Source: an uncultured Mollicutes bacterium (GTDB taxonomy: Bacteria; Bacillota_I; Bacilli_A; RFN20; CAG-826). From it: 30,339 nt of DNA. The DNA lies in assembly GCA_900542595.1 (NCBI GenBank), contig UQOB01000005.1, positions 1-30,339 of the forward strand, read 5' to 3'. The notes beneath the pieces are model-generated. The model was not told the origin of the DNA. It was given only the letters and a program-made list of their open reading frames with translations, and did no database searches. Made by a program: the position numbers and the translations under genes. Of this stretch, positions 1-7,325 are shown one piece after another; the first letter of the stretch is position 1, and each line of letters starts with the position of its first letter.

Positions 1-60
1 GCCTAGAAAGGAGAAGTTATTCAGTCATCAAACTAGGCTTAACTGAATAATACGAAATGT
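1..60 (+). promoter_or_regulatory. yqeH leader with two interlocking stems and a distant Shine-Dalgarno
   Basis: A strong Shine-Dalgarno (AAAGGAG, 7-13) lies 47 nt before the yqeH ATG, too far to be used directly. Between them TTATTCAGT (17-25) is perfectly complementary to ACTGAATAA (42-50), a 9-bp stem. If that stem folds out, the SD comes to about 13 nt from the ATG. A second perfect 6-bp pairing, GCCTAG (1-6) with CTAGGC (33-38), crosses the first, so the two are either alternative or form an H-type pseudoknot with the SD in the first loop. Pairings are seen directly; any regulatory role is inferred. Bases 4-6 (TAG) may also be the stop of an upstream gene cut by the window edge. Confidence 0.5.
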
Positions 61-1215
61 ATGAGTAAACTCGATATCGTCCGGCGGTGCCCGATCTGCG
101 GAGCGGTCTTACAGGGGGAAGATAAAGAGGAAAATGGTTATATCGACCCGGAGATTCTGAAGAACGCGAAATTGAGCGAAGTTTTAACCTGCGAGAAGTG
201 CTATAACGAAAACCGTTATAACTTGACCCCGATGGAAGCGCAGGTCACCGATGATTTCTTAACGATGTTAAAGGACGCTTTAGCCAGCGATAGCCTCATC
301 GTCTACCTCGTCGACCTCTTTAGCTTTGAATGTAGCTTTAACTCGAAAGTTACTAATCTCATTAAAAACCTTCCGATCTTAATGATTGGGAACAAGGTTG
401 ACTTAATGCCGAAAGGCACCAATTTAGAAGCCTTAAGAGAATACGTCGCTCATAGGTCACGGGTAGCGGGGCTTCCGTTAACCAAGGATGATGTTGTCTT
501 AACGAGTCTTTCGTCCACTAATGATTTAAAAGATATCGCGGACCTCATCAAAGAAAAAAGAAGACGGCACGACGTCTATATCATCGGGGAAAGCCGGTCC
601 GGGAAGTCGATGTTCTTTAATAGTTTCTTAAGGGTCTATCACAATACGACTCAAAAGACGATCACCATGCGGAATTACCCCGGAACGGATTTATCACTCA
701 TGGAAATTCCGTTAGATAACTCTTCCTCTTTATTCGATACTCCCGGGACGGGGCTCGATAATAGCTTGTTGGGTTTAGTCTCGACCAGCGACGCGAGAAA
801 AATTGAACCGATGACCGCGATAAAGCCGAAGAAAGTGACGATGGATCCGAATACTTCTTTAATCTTCGGAAGTGTCGCTCGCTTAGATTTAAAGAAAAAC
901 AATGAAAAGTGCCCGATCACCATCTATATGGCGCCTGACATCAAGATTAAAAAAGTCGGAGCGAAAGACGATAAAGACGGAAAACTCGTTGAGGCGGTGG
1001 AAGATGGTGTTTTCCCCTCGCTCGCCGGCTTAGAAACCTTAAAAGACTTCGACGCCTTCGATATCACGGTCGAAGATAAGGGGCAAAGAGATATCGGGAT
1101 CGCCGGTCTTGGCTGGTTTAGCTTCGTCGGCAATAACCAAACCTTCCGGATCTTCGTCCCCAAAGGCGTAGGCATCTATTCCTCAAGAACTAAAATTAAA
1201 TATGTCGATAAATAA
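61..1215 (+). CDS. yqeH: YqeH, circularly permuted ribosome-assembly GTPase
   Basis: A 384-aa GTPase of the YqeH/RbgA-like permuted class, known to act in 30S subunit maturation. An N-terminal zinc-binding motif has CxxC at residues 10/13 and 44/47. The G motifs occur in permuted order: G4 NKVD at 111-114, then G1 GESRSGKS at 176-183, G2-like YPGTD at 206-210 and G3 DTPG at 226-229. The P-loop is slightly unusual: the family typically has an N-V pair before GKS, here it is R-S. A C-terminal domain of about 150 residues follows, as usual in the family. Its 3' end overlaps yhbY by 14 nt, giving a tight operon with yhbY, nadD-yqeK and rsfS. In Bacillus subtilis the same genes are neighbours, so function and context agree. 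The start is the first ATG in frame after a TAG at 34-36. Confidence 0.95.
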   Translation: MSKLDIVRRCPICGAVLQGEDKEENGYIDPEILKNAKLSEVLTCEKCYNENRYNLTPMEAQVTDDFLTMLKDALASDSLIVYLVDLFSFECSFNSKVTNLIKNLPILMIGNKVDLMPKGTNLEALREYVAHRSRVAGLPLTKDDVVLTSLSSTNDLKDIADLIKEKRRRHDVYIIGESRSGKSMFFNSFLRVYHNTTQKTITMRNYPGTDLSLMEIPLDNSSSLFDTPGTGLDNSLLGLVSTSDARKIEPMTAIKPKKVTMDPNTSLIFGSVARLDLKKNNEKCPITIYMAPDIKIKKVGAKDDKDGKLVEAVEDGVFPSLAGLETLKDFDAFDITVEDKGQRDIGIAGLGWFSFVGNNQTFRIFVPKGVGIYSSRTKIKYVDK

Positions 1216-1471
1216 AGAATTAATTAAAGAACTTAAAAAACAGGGGCAATCGATTAAACCCATCCTCTTCATCGGGAAAAATGAAATCACCGATAATGTC
1301 TATGAAGCGATTCTTTTAGCTTTAAAAGCGAGAGAACTGATCAAAGTGAAGATTCAGCAAAACGTAGAAGTGGACCTCGATGATTTAGAAACACGGTTAA
1401 ATAAGGATAACGCTTATCTTGTGCAAAAGATCGGGCGCACTTTACTCTTATACCGAAAGAAAGACGACTGA
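1202..1471 (+). CDS. yhbY: YhbY-type CRM-domain RNA-binding protein
   Basis: An 89-aa single CRM domain protein. The hallmark loop appears as FIGKNEITDNV at about residues 23-33, where the usual GKNG has become GKNE, followed by the conserved LKARELIKVKI segment. CRM proteins of this size bind pre-50S particles and act in ribosome assembly. The start lies inside the 3' end of yqeH and has no Shine-Dalgarno, so it is probably translated by coupling. The stop overlaps the next start as TGATG. Confidence 0.93.
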   Translation: MSINKELIKELKKQGQSIKPILFIGKNEITDNVYEAILLALKARELIKVKIQQNVEVDLDDLETRLNKDNAYLVQKIGRTLLLYRKKDD

Positions 1472-2577
1472 TGGAAAAAATCATTCTTTACGGCGGGTCT
1501 TTTGACCCCGTCCATAATGGTCATTTAAGGATAGCGAGAGCGGCCTCCCTTCTTTTAAACGCTGACCTCATCTTCGTGCCGTCGAAAGCCCCAAGATGGA
1601 AAAAGACTTCCGCGAGAGCAGTAGATAGAGTAAACATGCTAAAAGAAGCCTTAAAGGCCGATGGTTCCACGAATTTCTCTTTATCACTCGTGGAACTTAA
1701 TAAACCCGGAACGGCTTCCTATACCTACGATACCTTGCAAGAATTTAAAGCTCTTTATCCGAAGAAAGAATTCATCATCTTGATCGGGGAAGATCAAGTC
1801 GAGAAATTCCCGACCTGGTATAAAGCGGAAGAACTCGTGAAAGAAGCGAGTGTTTATTATGTACCGAGGGACTATAAGGACGCTCCAAAAGAGGTATGCG
1901 AAAAATATCACATTCAACGTTTACCATACCTAGAAGCTGGAAAAGTCAGCTCGAGCGCGGTCCGTTCTCTTAAGTGCCTCGATATCCCGCCAGTCGTCCT
2001 CCAGTACATCGAAAAACATGAACTTTATTTCATTAAGAAAGTGAAAGAATATCTCGATGATGACCGCTATTTACATAGTCTTTCGGTCGCCCATCTCGCT
2101 CAGACGATTATGCTTAAGAATAGCTTAGAAAATAGCGATAAAGGCTATATCGCCGGGCTCCTTCATGATATCGGGAAAGTAGTGCCAGAGATTCCTTCGA
2201 GAAAACTCGTTAAGAAGAACGATCCGGAATATCAAGATTTCCCGGCTTATGCTTTACATCAATTCGTGGGGAGCTATATCGCTAAACATGACTTTGAAAT
2301 CGAAGATGAAGAAGTGCTGGATGCGATAAAATTCCATTGCAGCGGTAAAGCGCATATGATGCCCTTAAGTAAAATCATCTATAGCGCGGATAAAATCGAA
2401 CCCTTAAGAGGTTACGATAGCTCAAAGATGGTAAAAGCTTGCTTAAGAAACTATTACACCGGTTTCTTAAATGTCTTAGAAGAGAACCGGAAATTCCTTA
2501 AGAGTCAAAGTAAACCTTTACCGGACAACCCCTTGAGTGAAGAATGTTACCAATTATATTTTAAGGAGGAACAATAG
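1471..2577 (+). CDS. nadD-yqeK: NadD-YqeK fusion: nicotinate-nucleotide adenylyltransferase plus HD-domain Ap4A hydrolase
   Basis: A 368-aa two-domain protein. Residues 1 to about 188 are NadD, which makes nicotinate adenine dinucleotide from NaMN and ATP: nucleotidyltransferase motif GGSFDPVHNGH at 8-18, SYTYDTL at 83-89, IGEDQ at 105-109 and the C-terminal SSSAVR at 160-165. Residues from about 190 are a YqeK-type HD domain, with HDIGK at 232-236 after an upstream His (202 or 208), and later a conserved FHC and SADKIEP. YqeK proteins are known symmetrical Ap4A hydrolases. In B. subtilis the two are separate adjacent genes; here they are joined without an obvious linker. Fusions of this kind are known in some Mollicutes. 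The start overlaps the yhbY stop by 1 nt and the stop overlaps the rsfS start by 1 nt. Confidence 0.95.
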   Translation: MEKIILYGGSFDPVHNGHLRIARAASLLLNADLIFVPSKAPRWKKTSARAVDRVNMLKEALKADGSTNFSLSLVELNKPGTASYTYDTLQEFKALYPKKEFIILIGEDQVEKFPTWYKAEELVKEASVYYVPRDYKDAPKEVCEKYHIQRLPYLEAGKVSSSAVRSLKCLDIPPVVLQYIEKHELYFIKKVKEYLDDDRYLHSLSVAHLAQTIMLKNSLENSDKGYIAGLLHDIGKVVPEIPSRKLVKKNDPEYQDFPAYALHQFVGSYIAKHDFEIEDEEVLDAIKFHCSGKAHMMPLSKIIYSADKIEPLRGYDSSKMVKACLRNYYTGFLNVLEENRKFLKSQSKPLPDNPLSEECYQLYFKEEQ

Positions 2578-2915
2578 TGGCCTATCCCAAACACATCAAC
2601 CTCATCAAGAATGTTCTCGAAGAACATAAAGCGGAAGAGATTCAAATCATCAACGTCAAGGAACGAAGTCCGTTCTTTACCTATTACGTCATCGCGACCT
2701 GTTTAAACGAAAGGCAGCTCAATGCCTTAAGCGATGAGGTCGAAGAGAAGTTAGAAGAAAATGGCTTTGACGTGAAGAAAAAAGACGGGAAACCAACCAG
2801 CGGTTGGATGATCATCGACGCGGGAGACACTTTGGTTCATTTATTCACAAATAGTAAAAGATTAGAAGTTGGTCTTGAAGACTTACTGAAGAAAGAAGAA
2901 ACAAAGAAAGCCTAG
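2577..2915 (+). CDS. rsfS: RsfS (RsfA/YbeB/Iojap) ribosomal silencing factor
   Basis: A 112-aa protein of the Iojap family, which binds uL14 on the 50S subunit and blocks subunit joining when nutrients are short. Family signatures seen are YYVIATCLNERQLNAL (about 37-52) and the SGWMIIDAGDTLVHLF segment (about 80-95). The start codon is GTG at 2577-2579, overlapping the nadD-yqeK stop; a strong AAGGAGGA at 2563-2570, 6 nt upstream, decides this start. It is the last gene of the operon and is followed directly by a terminator. Confidence 0.94.
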   Translation: MAYPKHINLIKNVLEEHKAEEIQIINVKERSPFFTYYVIATCLNERQLNALSDEVEEKLEENGFDVKKKDGKPTSGWMIIDAGDTLVHLFTNSKRLEVGLEDLLKKEETKKA

Positions 2916-2922
2916 TAGTTTT

Positions 2923-2954
2923 AGGAATGGGAAGCACTTCTCATTCCTTTTTTT
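2923..2954 (+). terminator. Rho-independent terminator of the yqeH-rsfS operon
   Basis: AGGAATGGGAAG pairs with CTTCTCATTCCT (one G-U pair) around a very small loop and is followed by seven T residues at 2948-2954. It lies 8 nt after the rsfS stop. Confidence 0.92.
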
Positions 2955-2968
2955 GTTAATAAGTCTTT

Positions 2969-2996
2969 GGTTCGTATAATGTCTATTATGTTAACA
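2969..2996 (+). other. dif: dif site (XerC/XerD chromosome-dimer resolution site)
   Basis: A 28-bp element with the dif layout: an 11-bp XerC-type arm GGTTCGTATAA (2969-2979), a 6-bp centre TGTCTA (2980-2985) and an 11-bp XerD-type arm TTATGTTAACA (2986-2996). Compared from memory with the Escherichia coli site, 23 of 28 positions agree, and the XerD arm agrees at 9 of 11 with that of B. subtilis. It sits in a gene-free region just after a terminator. Genes to the left run rightward and most genes to the right run leftward, as expected at a replication terminus. A XerD gene lies about 9 kb away in the same window. Confidence 0.88.
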
Positions 2997-3080
2997 AGAA
3001 GTGAAAAGAAACGCTATTTATCGAATAAAATAACATGTAACTATATTGATAATTTGATATATAAGCCTTATAAAAGATAG

Positions 3081-3130
3081 TTATCCACAGCCTTCTTAAA
3101 ACTACTAATTATCTACTAATCATCATTTAC
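3081..3130 (+). promoter_or_regulatory. DnaA box followed by DnaA-trio-like triplets
   Basis: TTATCCACA (3081-3089) is a perfect consensus DnaA box. It is followed by a short GC step (GCC), then CTACTAATTATCTACTAATC (3102-3121) and further ATC/ATT triplets, resembling the DnaA-box/GC/DnaA-trio order of bacterial unwinding elements. The site is single and sits beside dif between convergent genes, so a role as chromosomal origin is unlikely; it could be a DnaA-titrating site, a relic, or chance in AT-rich DNA. Confidence 0.4.
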
Positions 3131-3151
3131 CCTACTTTGAGGACATTTTCC

Positions 3152-3265
3152 CTTATCCTTATTTATATAGAGATTCATAAATTTACAATCGTTCTTCTTT
3201 TATAAAAAACACTGGTAATTCTGTTTATTATCTATCCCTTTCTTATCCTTATTTATATATAGATT
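3152..3265. repeat. Imperfect 24-bp direct repeat, period 90 bp
   Basis: Positions 3152-3175 and 3242-3265 are identical at 23 of 24 bases (G at 3170 versus T at 3260). Both copies start CTTATCCTTATTTATATA and end AGATT. Similarity continues weakly after both copies (TACAATC occurs a few bases downstream of each). The copies are exactly 90 bp apart, which suggests an old local duplication or paired binding sites. Confidence 0.7.
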
Positions 3266-3341
3266 GGAATACAATCCCTTATCGATTTTTTTGATCAATA
3301 TCTCTCGCTTTTGGTGATTACTGCGGTCCTAAGAAAGATAT

Positions 3342-3364
3342 AAAAAAGGATGGTTCCCCATCCT
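3342..3364 (-). terminator. Rho-independent terminator of the aldo/keto reductase gene
   Basis: On the minus strand AGGATGG, loop GGAA, CCATCCT is followed by a T run (A run at 3342-3347 on the plus strand). It lies 22 nt past the reductase stop codon. Confidence 0.9.
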
Positions 3365-3386
3365 CTTGTTTGTTGTTTTGTGAGTA

Positions 3387-4526
3387 TTAATCCAAGGTCT
3401 TACTGACTTCTTTCAATAGCTCTCTGATCGGTAAATGCTGCGGACAAATTCGTTCACATGCCCCGCACTTGATGCAATCTTTAGCTTTTCCGTGGCCATC
3501 AGAAGTATAGATTTCGTAATAATACTTACTGTGCCACATATCGTTGCTCTGGAACCTTGAGTTATAAGCTTGAAAGAGTTCTGGGATATTGATCTTCTTT
3601 GGGCAGCCTTTCGTGCAATAATGGCACGCTGTACATTTAATTTGATTACTGCCTTTAAGGATTCCTCTAACGACTGTTAAGGCTGTTTGTTCTTCTTCAC
3701 TCAACGGGACAAAATGTTCCATGTAAGAAGTATTATCTTCCACTTGTTTTAAAGTGCTCATCCCCGAAAGCACCATTTGGACGCCTTCCGCACTCGCGGC
3801 GTACCTAACGGCAAAGCTGGCCGGAGTATAATCCCCGAAATTCTTTAAGACATTTAAAGCATCTTCCGGGAGTTTCGCTAAGAAACCACCTTTGACCGGT
3901 TCCATAATTAATAAGGGTTTACCATGTTTTCTTACCACATCATGGACCGCTTTACTTTGGATGGTCGGGTCATCGTAATCTAAATAGTTATATTGGATTT
4001 GGACGACTTCAATCTCCGGATTATCGGTTAAGACCATATCCATAAATTCAGCGGTATCGTGGAAACTCATCCCGATATGTTTGATGAGTCCCATCTCTTT
4101 GGCTTTTTTAAGTTCCTTAATAGCTTCACTTTGAACGAAGGTCGGATAGGTGTTATTGCTTACCGCGTGCAGTAAATAAATATCAAAATACTTCGCTCCC
4201 GTGATCGCGAGTTGGTTTTTGATATAGGGAATAACATCGTCCTTCCCCTTAAACATCCCGCAGGAAAGTTTATTCGCGATCATGAAGCTTTCTCTGGGGT
4301 ATCTATCGATTAAGCATTCTTTAAGAGCTTTTTCACTCGCCCCTCCGATATACGGGTGAGCGGTATCAAAATAACAAAAACCTCGCTTTAAAAAGAGGTC
4401 GACCATTTGTTTCGTCTGTTCAATGTCAACTTCCCCTTCGTCACCCCCGATATTACCTGTTTTCATCGGGAGCCGCATAAAACCGAAACCTAAGGGTTTC
4501 ACTTCTCTTCCAAATAAATTTGCCAT
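3387..4526 (-). CDS. Aldo/keto reductase with C-terminal dicluster 4Fe-4S domain
   Basis: A 379-aa protein with an N-terminal AKR barrel and a C-terminal ferredoxin-like domain. The AKR catalytic tetrad is visible as D54, Y59, K86 and H120. Two CxxCxxCxxxC(P) motifs at C298/C301/C304/C308 and C351/C354/C357/C361 predict two 4Fe-4S clusters. Such AKR-ferredoxin fusions are common in anaerobic Bacillota; the true substrate and electron partner are not known. No signal peptide, so cytoplasmic. The minus-strand start has a weak TTGAGG 7 nt upstream. It is a single-gene unit with its own terminator, transcribed divergently from the lipoprotein gene at 4801. Its orientation matches the right-hand replichore next to dif. 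Confidence 0.92.
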   Translation of the reverse strand: MANLFGREVKPLGFGFMRLPMKTGNIGGDEGEVDIEQTKQMVDLFLKRGFCYFDTAHPYIGGASEKALKECLIDRYPRESFMIANKLSCGMFKGKDDVIPYIKNQLAITGAKYFDIYLLHAVSNNTYPTFVQSEAIKELKKAKEMGLIKHIGMSFHDTAEFMDMVLTDNPEIEVVQIQYNYLDYDDPTIQSKAVHDVVRKHGKPLLIMEPVKGGFLAKLPEDALNVLKNFGDYTPASFAVRYAASAEGVQMVLSGMSTLKQVEDNTSYMEHFVPLSEEEQTALTVVRGILKGSNQIKCTACHYCTKGCPKKINIPELFQAYNSRFQSNDMWHSKYYYEIYTSDGHGKAKDCIKCGACERICPQHLPIRELLKEVSKTLD

Positions 4527-4601
4527 AGATAAACCTCAAGAATATTGTAGGCGAAATCCCATAAAAAGGATAGATGAGGGAAGACTTTTATAAAGACGTT
4601 T

Positions 4602-4619
4602 TATGAACTAAGTTTCATA
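4602..4619. promoter_or_regulatory. Small palindrome in the divergent intergenic region
   Basis: TATGAA (4602-4607) and TTCATA (4614-4619) form a perfect 6-bp inverted repeat with a 6-bp centre, lying between the divergent reductase and lipoprotein genes. It could be an operator; no regulator is identified, and palindromes this size occur by chance. Confidence 0.2.
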
Positions 4620-4708
4620 TAAATGGCTTCCTATCGATATTTTATAAATTATCTTCTCCCTCTCCCCTTTTATTACATAAAAGCCTTTGTAAACTTTATA
4701 AAATTCTT

Positions 4709-4722
4709 TGTAAGCGCTTCAA
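4709..4722 (+). promoter_or_regulatory. Candidate cre (CcpA) site
   Basis: TGTAAGCGCTTCAA agrees closely with the Bacillota catabolite-responsive element, including the central GCGC and flanking A/T positions. It lies about 8 bp upstream of the -35 box of the lipoprotein promoter, a position more often linked with activation than with blocking. No ccpA gene is in the window. Confidence 0.5.
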
Positions 4723-4729
4723 ACAATGC

Positions 4730-4757
4730 TTGAAAATTATCGAAACTACTATATAAA
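4730..4757 (+). promoter_or_regulatory. Promoter of the 800-aa lipoprotein gene
   Basis: A TTGAAA (4730-4735), 16-bp spacer, TATAAA (4752-4757) arrangement. The expected transcript begins near 4764 and carries a small hairpin (AGGCC at 4768-4772 with GGCCT at 4779-4783) just before the AAAAGGAG Shine-Dalgarno. Confidence 0.65.
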
Positions 4758-4800
4758 AGAAAAAGACAGGCCCCAAAAGGCCTAGAAAAGGAGAATCACT

Positions 4801-7203
4801 ATGAACAGCCAAAAGAAGTTCATTGCGGTAGCCGCTTTAGCAGCCGTGGGACTTGTCGGGTGTACAGTGCCAGACCAAACGACGAGCCAAACGAGTGACG
4901 TAACGTCCTCATCGACTAGCTCAAGCAGCACCTCTAGCAGCTCCACTATTGACTATACGCCGGTCTATCAAGACCTCTTAAACGCGTTACAGGCCGATGA
5001 AGTTGCTACCATCGGAGATTTTTCAATCTCCTTCTATCACGCGGGGACGGATCAATTGATTAATACCGCAGAAAGCACCAATCTTCTCGCGATTGGGGAA
5101 GATTACTACATGAACGCTATGAAAGAAAATGGCGTTACCACCGGATATTCCGAATACTACAAGAATAAGGACGGGAACGTGGTCACCAAGACCTTGCTTC
5201 CTGATAACACTATCCACGAAACCTTGCAAGTCGACAAGTTAGAAAACCCCTTGGTCTATGATGATTATTTCTATAATTTCTTCGACGTCATCACTCTTAA
5301 CGATTTAGAAATGGCCGAAGACGGGAAAACGGTTCTAGCGACCGGGCTCGACCGGACTGACCAATACGAAATCGTCTATGGTTTAACCTATTACGAAGAT
5401 ATCCCAATGTTAGGGCTCGGCTTCCAAAAAGTTGATAACTATTGGATTGGGGCTTTAACTGGTGGGGAAGAAAATGTTCCGGTGAAATTAGAAGACGGAA
5501 CGACCATCAATGTCGATATGACTTGCGAGATGAGCTTCGTCATCACTACCCCGAGCGATATCGGTTTCACCCCCATCGCTCCGTTCACGACCGATGAAAA
5601 CTGCCCGCCGCTTCAAGAATTATTTAAATCCTTACAAGCGGGGAACTACACTGTCGACATCGTGAGAACCGGCGGTATCGACCAAGGTGGGCACCCCCAA
5701 ACTTGGTATTTAAACGATACTTCGATCGTGAGAATGAGTCATGACAAAGAAACCGAAGAAGTCATCAACGGTATCGGCTTAATTCAAACCGAAGGCGGTA
5801 TCGACCAAGTCAGCTATGAAAAAGGGAAATTAGTTGGGAGTCCCGAACTCGATGAAGGGAATATCGCCGATTACAAAGCCCCCTTCTTATTTGCCGCGGA
5901 AGCCTTTGCTTATAAAGATGGCGTTTACCATTTAAAGACGGGTTACGGCTTTGAAAGCTTAGTTGAACTCACCTTACCCGATGCGGTCATGGGTTGGAAT
6001 CAACAATATTATTACAATATCGATGATGGCTCTTTAGCAATCACTCTCACTAACGATGGAGCCATCTTCTATTACACCTATTCTTATTTAGATTACGGAA
6101 ATGAAGTCACCGGGACCATTACCGCGACGGTCAGCAATATCGGAAAGACGGAAGTGCCTTATGAATATGAACCATATGTCGCCCCTGACTTCAGCAGCTG
6201 GACCGCTTACGGGGAAGAAAATATCGCTCTTCTCTACACTTATTTAGGGAATGATCTGACGCTACTTCCGACTTTCGACCTCTCACTTTGTAAGAGCTAT
6301 AAAGCGACCGATACCAGTAACTACACCGGTCACTACTTAAGGTTCGCCAATACTTATAGTGATGCGGATGTTGGAGCGGCAGCCTATGACGCCTTTATCG
6401 CCGGGCTCCTGGAAAAAGGCTGGACCAAGGATCCACATCCCGAATATACCGATGGGATGGGAAGATATCATCATAAGAACGATGATGGCACCTATTACCA
6501 CTTAGCTATCACCAAAGCTAGCAATGGAAAAACCGTCAACTTAACGATCTATCAACCCAGCGTCAGCCTCGACACTTGGTACAATAACAGCTTCAAAGAT
6601 CAATATGCTGGCTGGCTCACTTATGAAACGAAGGTTCAAACCTTCGCGGTCGATGAAGCGGGTGAAAAGACGGGTGATGCCTTAACGACCACTACCAACA
6701 AGATCATCCATAAGTTCAAAGATGGGGCGATGCAAGAAACGATCAATAACAAAGTTTCTACCTACTTCGTTGAAGATACCGCGAACAATAAGTTCGTCAT
6801 CTTAAAACAAGGTAGTGATAACAAATGGGCGCCTGTCACCTCGTACGATGACTTAACGCAATGGAACATCACAAGCTACGTAGCGAGCGGCATGTACGTC
6901 ACTCCGCAGACCTTACTCCCCTATTTCACCGATACCAGCTTATTTACGTCGGTGGAAGGTGATGGGGTCTACGAGATGGCCCAAGCGCAGGTTGCTCCTT
7001 TAACCAAACAATTATTTGGTGTCGATTTAAGCGCTAACGCGACCGGAATCTTAAGAATCAACTTCTACGATAACGAAATTAAGCTCACAATCACCGATAG
7101 CGTGGTTAAAGATAATACTCTCACTGAAACCACCTGCAGCTTACTCGTGAACCGGGTTGGTCTCCAAACCAGCTTCACCACTCCCCAATTTAGCTACGAA
7201 TAA
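4801..7203 (+). CDS. Large surface lipoprotein of unknown function
   Basis: An 800-aa predicted lipoprotein: a short basic N terminus, hydrophobic core and lipobox LVGC with the lipidated Cys at 21, then a Ser/Thr-rich linker to about residue 50. The rest looks like three globular parts. The first two (about 52-270 and 272-470) begin alike (DLLNALQA and ELFKSLQAG) and both run through Tyr-rich beta-strand-like sequence, suggesting an internal duplication; the third (about 471-800) differs. No enzyme motif or known domain is recognised. A strong AAAAGGAG lies 8 nt before the ATG, decisive for the start. It is a single-gene unit with a promoter, a cre-like site and a terminator. It is encoded against the expected direction for the right replichore. 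A substrate-binding or adhesive role is possible but unproven. Confidence 0.85.
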   Translation: MNSQKKFIAVAALAAVGLVGCTVPDQTTSQTSDVTSSSTSSSSTSSSSTIDYTPVYQDLLNALQADEVATIGDFSISFYHAGTDQLINTAESTNLLAIGEDYYMNAMKENGVTTGYSEYYKNKDGNVVTKTLLPDNTIHETLQVDKLENPLVYDDYFYNFFDVITLNDLEMAEDGKTVLATGLDRTDQYEIVYGLTYYEDIPMLGLGFQKVDNYWIGALTGGEENVPVKLEDGTTINVDMTCEMSFVITTPSDIGFTPIAPFTTDENCPPLQELFKSLQAGNYTVDIVRTGGIDQGGHPQTWYLNDTSIVRMSHDKETEEVINGIGLIQTEGGIDQVSYEKGKLVGSPELDEGNIADYKAPFLFAAEAFAYKDGVYHLKTGYGFESLVELTLPDAVMGWNQQYYYNIDDGSLAITLTNDGAIFYYTYSYLDYGNEVTGTITATVSNIGKTEVPYEYEPYVAPDFSSWTAYGEENIALLYTYLGNDLTLLPTFDLSLCKSYKATDTSNYTGHYLRFANTYSDADVGAAAYDAFIAGLLEKGWTKDPHPEYTDGMGRYHHKNDDGTYYHLAITKASNGKTVNLTIYQPSVSLDTWYNNSFKDQYAGWLTYETKVQTFAVDEAGEKTGDALTTTTNKIIHKFKDGAMQETINNKVSTYFVEDTANNKFVILKQGSDNKWAPVTSYDDLTQWNITSYVASGMYVTPQTLLPYFTDTSLFTSVEGDGVYEMAQAQVAPLTKQLFGVDLSANATGILRINFYDNEIKLTITDSVVKDNTLTETTCSLLVNRVGLQTSFTTPQFSYE

Positions 7204-7222
7204 GCTAAGTTAACTTAAAAAT

Positions 7223-7248
7223 AAGCGTTCCTTCGGGGACGCTTTTTT
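7223..7248 (+). terminator. Rho-independent terminator after the lipoprotein gene
   Basis: AAGCGTTCC, a TTCG tetraloop, GGGACGCTT (one G-U pair), followed by a run of T to 7248. Classic UUCG-capped terminator 19 nt past the stop. Confidence 0.93.
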
Positions 7249-7288
7249 CTTGTCTATCATCTTTTGCAAAATTAAATATGTAATCCTA

Positions 7289-7317
7289 TTGCAATATATA
7301 TTTTCATACTTGATAAT
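7289..7317 (+). promoter_or_regulatory. Promoter of the HipA-like kinase operon, abutting the start codon
   Basis: TTGCAA (7289-7294), a 17-bp spacer and GATAAT (7312-7317). Only 8 nt separate the -10 box from the ATG at 7326 and there is no Shine-Dalgarno, so the mRNA would have almost no leader. Confidence 0.6.
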
Positions 7318-7325
7318 TAACTCAG

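Larger units (their letters stand above)
2997..3341. other. Gene-free AT-rich stretch between dif and the reductase terminator
   Basis: About 345 bp with no convincing gene on either strand. It holds a perfect DnaA box (3081-3089) followed by CTA-rich triplets, an imperfect 24-bp direct repeat (3152-3175 and 3242-3265), and a 19-bp word (3099-3117) that recurs at 16175-16193. Base composition is much more AT-rich than the flanking genes. Nothing else is recognised here. Confidence 0.6.

Noticed and set aside
2988..3080. A 30-codon open frame (MLTRSEKKRY...) just after a TATAAT
   Set aside because: Its ATG and the TATAAT are both parts of the dif site, there is no Shine-Dalgarno, and the product is not protein-like enough to stand alone.
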